From Rhizobium lentis (lineage in GTDB: Bacteria; Pseudomonadota; Alphaproteobacteria; Rhizobiales; Rhizobiaceae): a stretch of DNA of 64,000 nucleotides. A program made the position numbers and the translations under genes. Location of the stretch: positions 2,567,001 through 2,631,000 of the forward strand of contig NZ_CP071454.1 in NCBI RefSeq assembly GCF_017352135.1, given 5' to 3'. The notes beneath the pieces were generated by a model. That model searched no databases. It had not been told where the DNA came from and saw only the letters and a program-made list of their open reading frames with translations. This document shows, in pieces, positions 61,808-64,000 of the stretch; position 1 is the stretch's first letter; each line of letters begins with the position of its first letter.

Positions 61808-63364
61808 GTGGAAGACCCCGAAGGCGGCGCGAAGCCGCAATTTGACGGGGCGTCGGCGGCAGGGCGCAGGGACGGCAAGAAGTCCAGGCGTCGCAAGGGC
61901 AAGCGCGGCGGGCAAACCCGCAGTGCCGCTCATCCCGCTTCGCATGAGCTCTCCGGCAGCGCCGGGCAGCCTGCACGCCCGATTGAAGATGCCGCCGGCT
62001 CTCCGGCCCGCAAGCGGAAGCGCCGCCGTCGTGGCGGTCATCGCGCTCCGCAGGATGGCTCGATTCAAACCCAGGCGACGGAACAGACGGGCGCGGCGGC
62101 CAATGCCGCCCGGCTCGACGGCGAACCCGCATCGACCCGACGCAACCGCCGTAAGCATCGGGGCAAGCGCGGGCTGCAGGGCCGGCCGCTGACATCGGCA
62201 AAGCCTTCCCATGTGCCGCCGCAGGAAAGCCGCATGGAAGAGACGGCGCGTAGCGCCGTCCCGCGCGAAATGCAGAACGGCGCGGGCGTCGGCCGCAAGG
62301 GGCGCCAGGAGAGCAACGGTCACCAAGGGGATCGCCAGGCCAGCGAGCATGCATGGCCGGAAGAACTCTATGCCGCGCTCGATCTCGGCACCAACAATTG
62401 CCGCTTGCTCATCGCCCAGCCGACCCGACCCGGGCAGTTCCGCGTCGTCGATGCCTTTTCCCGCATCGTGCGCCTTGGCGAAGGCCTTGCGGCCAGCGGC
62501 CGGCTGTCCGACGAGGCAATGGAAAGGGCGATCGAGGCGCTGAGGATCTGCGCGTCCAAGCTCAGGAACCGGGAAATCCGCCGCATGCGGCTGATCGCCA
62601 CCGAAGCCTGCCGCCAGGCGGTCAATGGCGAGGAGTTCCTCGGCCGCGTCGTCGCTGAAACCGGCCTTGAGCTTGAGATCATCGACCGGGAGACCGAGGC
62701 ACGGCTTGCCGTCTCCGGCTGCTCTTCGTTGGTCGGGCGCGAGACGCGCTCCGTCGTCCTCTTCGATATCGGTGGCGGCTCATCGGAGATTGCCGTCATC
62801 CGCATCGGTGACAATCGTTTCAGTCGGCTGGCCAATCACATCACCCATTGGACCTCGCTGCCGGTCGGCGTCGTGACGCTGTCGGAGCGTCACGGCGGGC
62901 GCGATGTCACCCCGGAACTTTTCGAAGGCATGGTGCACGAGGTCGAAGGCATGCTCGGACGCTTCGATTGCCCTGAGATCGAGGTCGCCCAGACCGGCGA
63001 TTTCCATTTGATCGGCACGTCCGGCACGGTGACGACGCTTGCCGGCGTCCATCTCGACCTGCCGCGTTATGACCGGCGCAAGGTCGATGGCATTTGGCTG
63101 TCGGATGATGAGGTCTCCGCCATGCAGGCAAAGCTTCTCTCCTGGGATTTCGAAAGCCGCGCCGCCAATCCCTGCATCGGACCGGACCGCGCCGATCTGG
63201 TGCTGGCCGGCTGCGCCATTCTGGAGGCGATCCGCCGTCGCTGGCCGAGCCCGCGCATGCGCGTTGCCGATCGCGGCTTGAGGGAAGGCCTGCTCACCGA
63301 CATGATGGCCGATGACGGCGTGTGGCGGCGAAACCGCAACCGTCGTGGCCAGCGTGCGAAATAA
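61808..63364 (+). CDS. ppx: Ppx/GppA-family phosphatase with basic N-terminal extension
   Basis: ASKHA-fold phosphatase: the catalytic part (from about residue 185) starts YAALDLGTNNCRLLIAQPT, with the phosphate loop FDIGGGSSEIAVIRIGDN and LIGTSGTVTTLAGVHLDLPRYDRRK. The family hydrolyses polyphosphate or pppGpp. The N-terminal 140-180 residues are low-complexity and strongly basic (KKSRRRKGKRGG, RKRKRRRRGGHRAPQ), perhaps for binding polyphosphate or nucleic acid. The start is uncertain: GTG at 61808 is used here; the ATG at 62231 with AGGAAAG upstream would remove most of the extension. rlmE follows after 9 bp. Confidence 0.85.
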   Translation: MEDPEGGAKPQFDGASAAGRRDGKKSRRRKGKRGGQTRSAAHPASHELSGSAGQPARPIEDAAGSPARKRKRRRRGGHRAPQDGSIQTQATEQTGAAANAARLDGEPASTRRNRRKHRGKRGLQGRPLTSAKPSHVPPQESRMEETARSAVPREMQNGAGVGRKGRQESNGHQGDRQASEHAWPEELYAALDLGTNNCRLLIAQPTRPGQFRVVDAFSRIVRLGEGLAASGRLSDEAMERAIEALRICASKLRNREIRRMRLIATEACRQAVNGEEFLGRVVAETGLELEIIDRETEARLAVSGCSSLVGRETRSVVLFDIGGGSSEIAVIRIGDNRFSRLANHITHWTSLPVGVVTLSERHGGRDVTPELFEGMVHEVEGMLGRFDCPEIEVAQTGDFHLIGTSGTVTTLAGVHLDLPRYDRRKVDGIWLSDDEVSAMQAKLLSWDFESRAANPCIGPDRADLVLAGCAILEAIRRRWPSPRMRVADRGLREGLLTDMMADDGVWRRNRNRRGQRAK

Positions 63365-63373
63365 GGGGAAGGC

Positions 63374-64000
63374 ATGACAAAGGCACCGATCGCGGGAAAC
63401 CGCACCGGCCGCAAGCTCGGCCAGCGCGTCAAGAACAAGAAAATGAAGGCATCCTCGCGCCAATGGCTGCAGCGCCACATCAACGATCCCTATGTGCAGC
63501 GCGCCAAGCTTGAAGGCTATCGCGCCCGTGCTGCCTTCAAGCTCCTGGAGATCGACGAGAAGTACCACATTCTGCGCGGCGCCCGGCGTATTATCGATCT
63601 GGGCGCGGCTCCCGGCAGCTGGTCGCAAATTGCCGCCAAGGTCACCGGATCGACGGATGAGGATGTCCGTGTCGCCGCGATCGATTTCCTCGAAATGGCC
63701 CAGCTTCCCGGCGTGAAGATCCTGCAGCTCGACTTCCTCGATCCCAGTGCGCCGGAAAAGCTACTGGAGGCTGTCGGCGGCACGCCCGATCTCGTCATCT
63801 CCGATATGGCCGCGCCGACCACAGGCCACCACCGCACCGATCACCTGCGCACCATGCATCTGTGCGAGGTGGCGGCCCATTTCGCCATCGAGGTGCTGGG
63901 GGAGGGCGGGCATTTCCTCACCAAGACCTTCCAGGGCGGCACGGAGCGAGACCTGCTCGCCATGCTGAAGCAGAACTTCCGCCAGGTCGTCCACGTCAAG
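63374..64000 (+). CDS. rlmE: 23S rRNA Um2552 2'-O-methyltransferase (truncated by window end)
   Basis: FtsJ/RrmJ-family enzyme; 209 codons are visible before the window ends. A basic N-terminus ([22 protein letters not shown]) precedes [16 protein letters not shown] (catalytic Lys), the SAM motif [34 protein letters not shown] (catalytic Asp) and [18 protein letters not shown] (catalytic Lys). It methylates U2552 in 23S rRNA late in 50S assembly. ATG follows GGGGAAGGC. Co-transcribed with ppx. Confidence 0.95.
   Translation, partial: MTKAPIAGNRTGRKLGQRVKNKKMKASSRQWLQRHINDPYVQRAKLEGYRARAAFKLLEIDEKYHILRGARRIIDLGAAPGSWSQIAAKVTGSTDEDVRVAAIDFLEMAQLPGVKILQLDFLDPSAPEKLLEAVGGTPDLVISDMAAPTTGHHRTDHLRTMHLCEVAAHFAIEVLGEGGHFLTKTFQGGTERDLLAMLKQNFRQVVHVK

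Overview
The window reads as chromosomal DNA of a Rhizobium of the R. leguminosarum/R. etli group. The basis is gene content (RirA iron regulator, a CbrA-type sensor kinase beside a phasin and acetoacetyl-CoA synthetase, an RTX protein of type I secretion style, an LPS/EPS-type polysaccharide locus), GC-rich codon use, and a tRNA-His that lacks the G-1 base, as in many Rhizobiales. The species call is inference; no rRNA is present. No phage, insertion sequence or CRISPR array was found.

Layout. (1) 0.1-5.7 kb: an ScfR-type regulator with a probable autoregulatory operator, then a putrescine-type ABC transporter potFGHI. (2) 5.7-14.6 kb: carbon-storage neighbourhood: AsmA-like protein, acetoacetyl-CoA synthetase, a probable structured small RNA, a large CbrA/PdhS-type histidine kinase, and a phasin. 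The aacS and phasin promoters share the same 9-base PhaR-like site. (3) 14.7-21.7 kb: tRNA-His, then a 2096-residue serralysin-like RTX protein containing a 1.76-kb tandem duplication with no difference found at the DNA level. (4) 21.9-26.2 kb: small proteins, a LysR/monooxygenase pair divergent from mmsA, and rirA with a matching iron-responsive operator. (5) 26.5-32.7 kb: peptide ABC transporter dppABCDF, a rhizobial palindromic repeat, gluconokinase. (6) 32.7-37.7 kb: D-amino-acid dehydrogenase, a type III polyketide synthase with a membrane methyltransferase, and a TPR/ECF sigma/anti-sigma set. (7) 37.7-57.2 kb: about 19.5 kb of 21 minus-strand genes, mostly overlapping or nearly touching, for a surface polysaccharide exported by a Wzm/Wzt ABC transporter. 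(8) 58-64 kb: gmd and fcl (GDP-6-deoxyhexose synthesis), a methyltransferase, tRNA-Gln, a Ppx/GppA phosphatase and the start of rlmE.

The most interesting part is region 7. It holds a nonulosonic-acid-like pathway: a LegB-like 4,6-dehydratase, nucleotidyltransferase, epimerase, radical SAM/SPASM enzyme, NeuB-family synthase, cytidylyltransferase and PseG-like hydrolase. It also carries a LmbE deacetylase, a WbqC protein and a glycosyltransferase candidate resembling the GT42 (Cst-II) sialyltransferases. Next to it are a perosamine-synthase-like aminotransferase, a cupin, methyltransferases and several glycosyltransferases. Together with gmd/fcl this suggests an O-polysaccharide or capsule containing 6-deoxyhexoses plus an unusual modified nine-carbon acid sugar. 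The precise sugar cannot be deduced from sequence.
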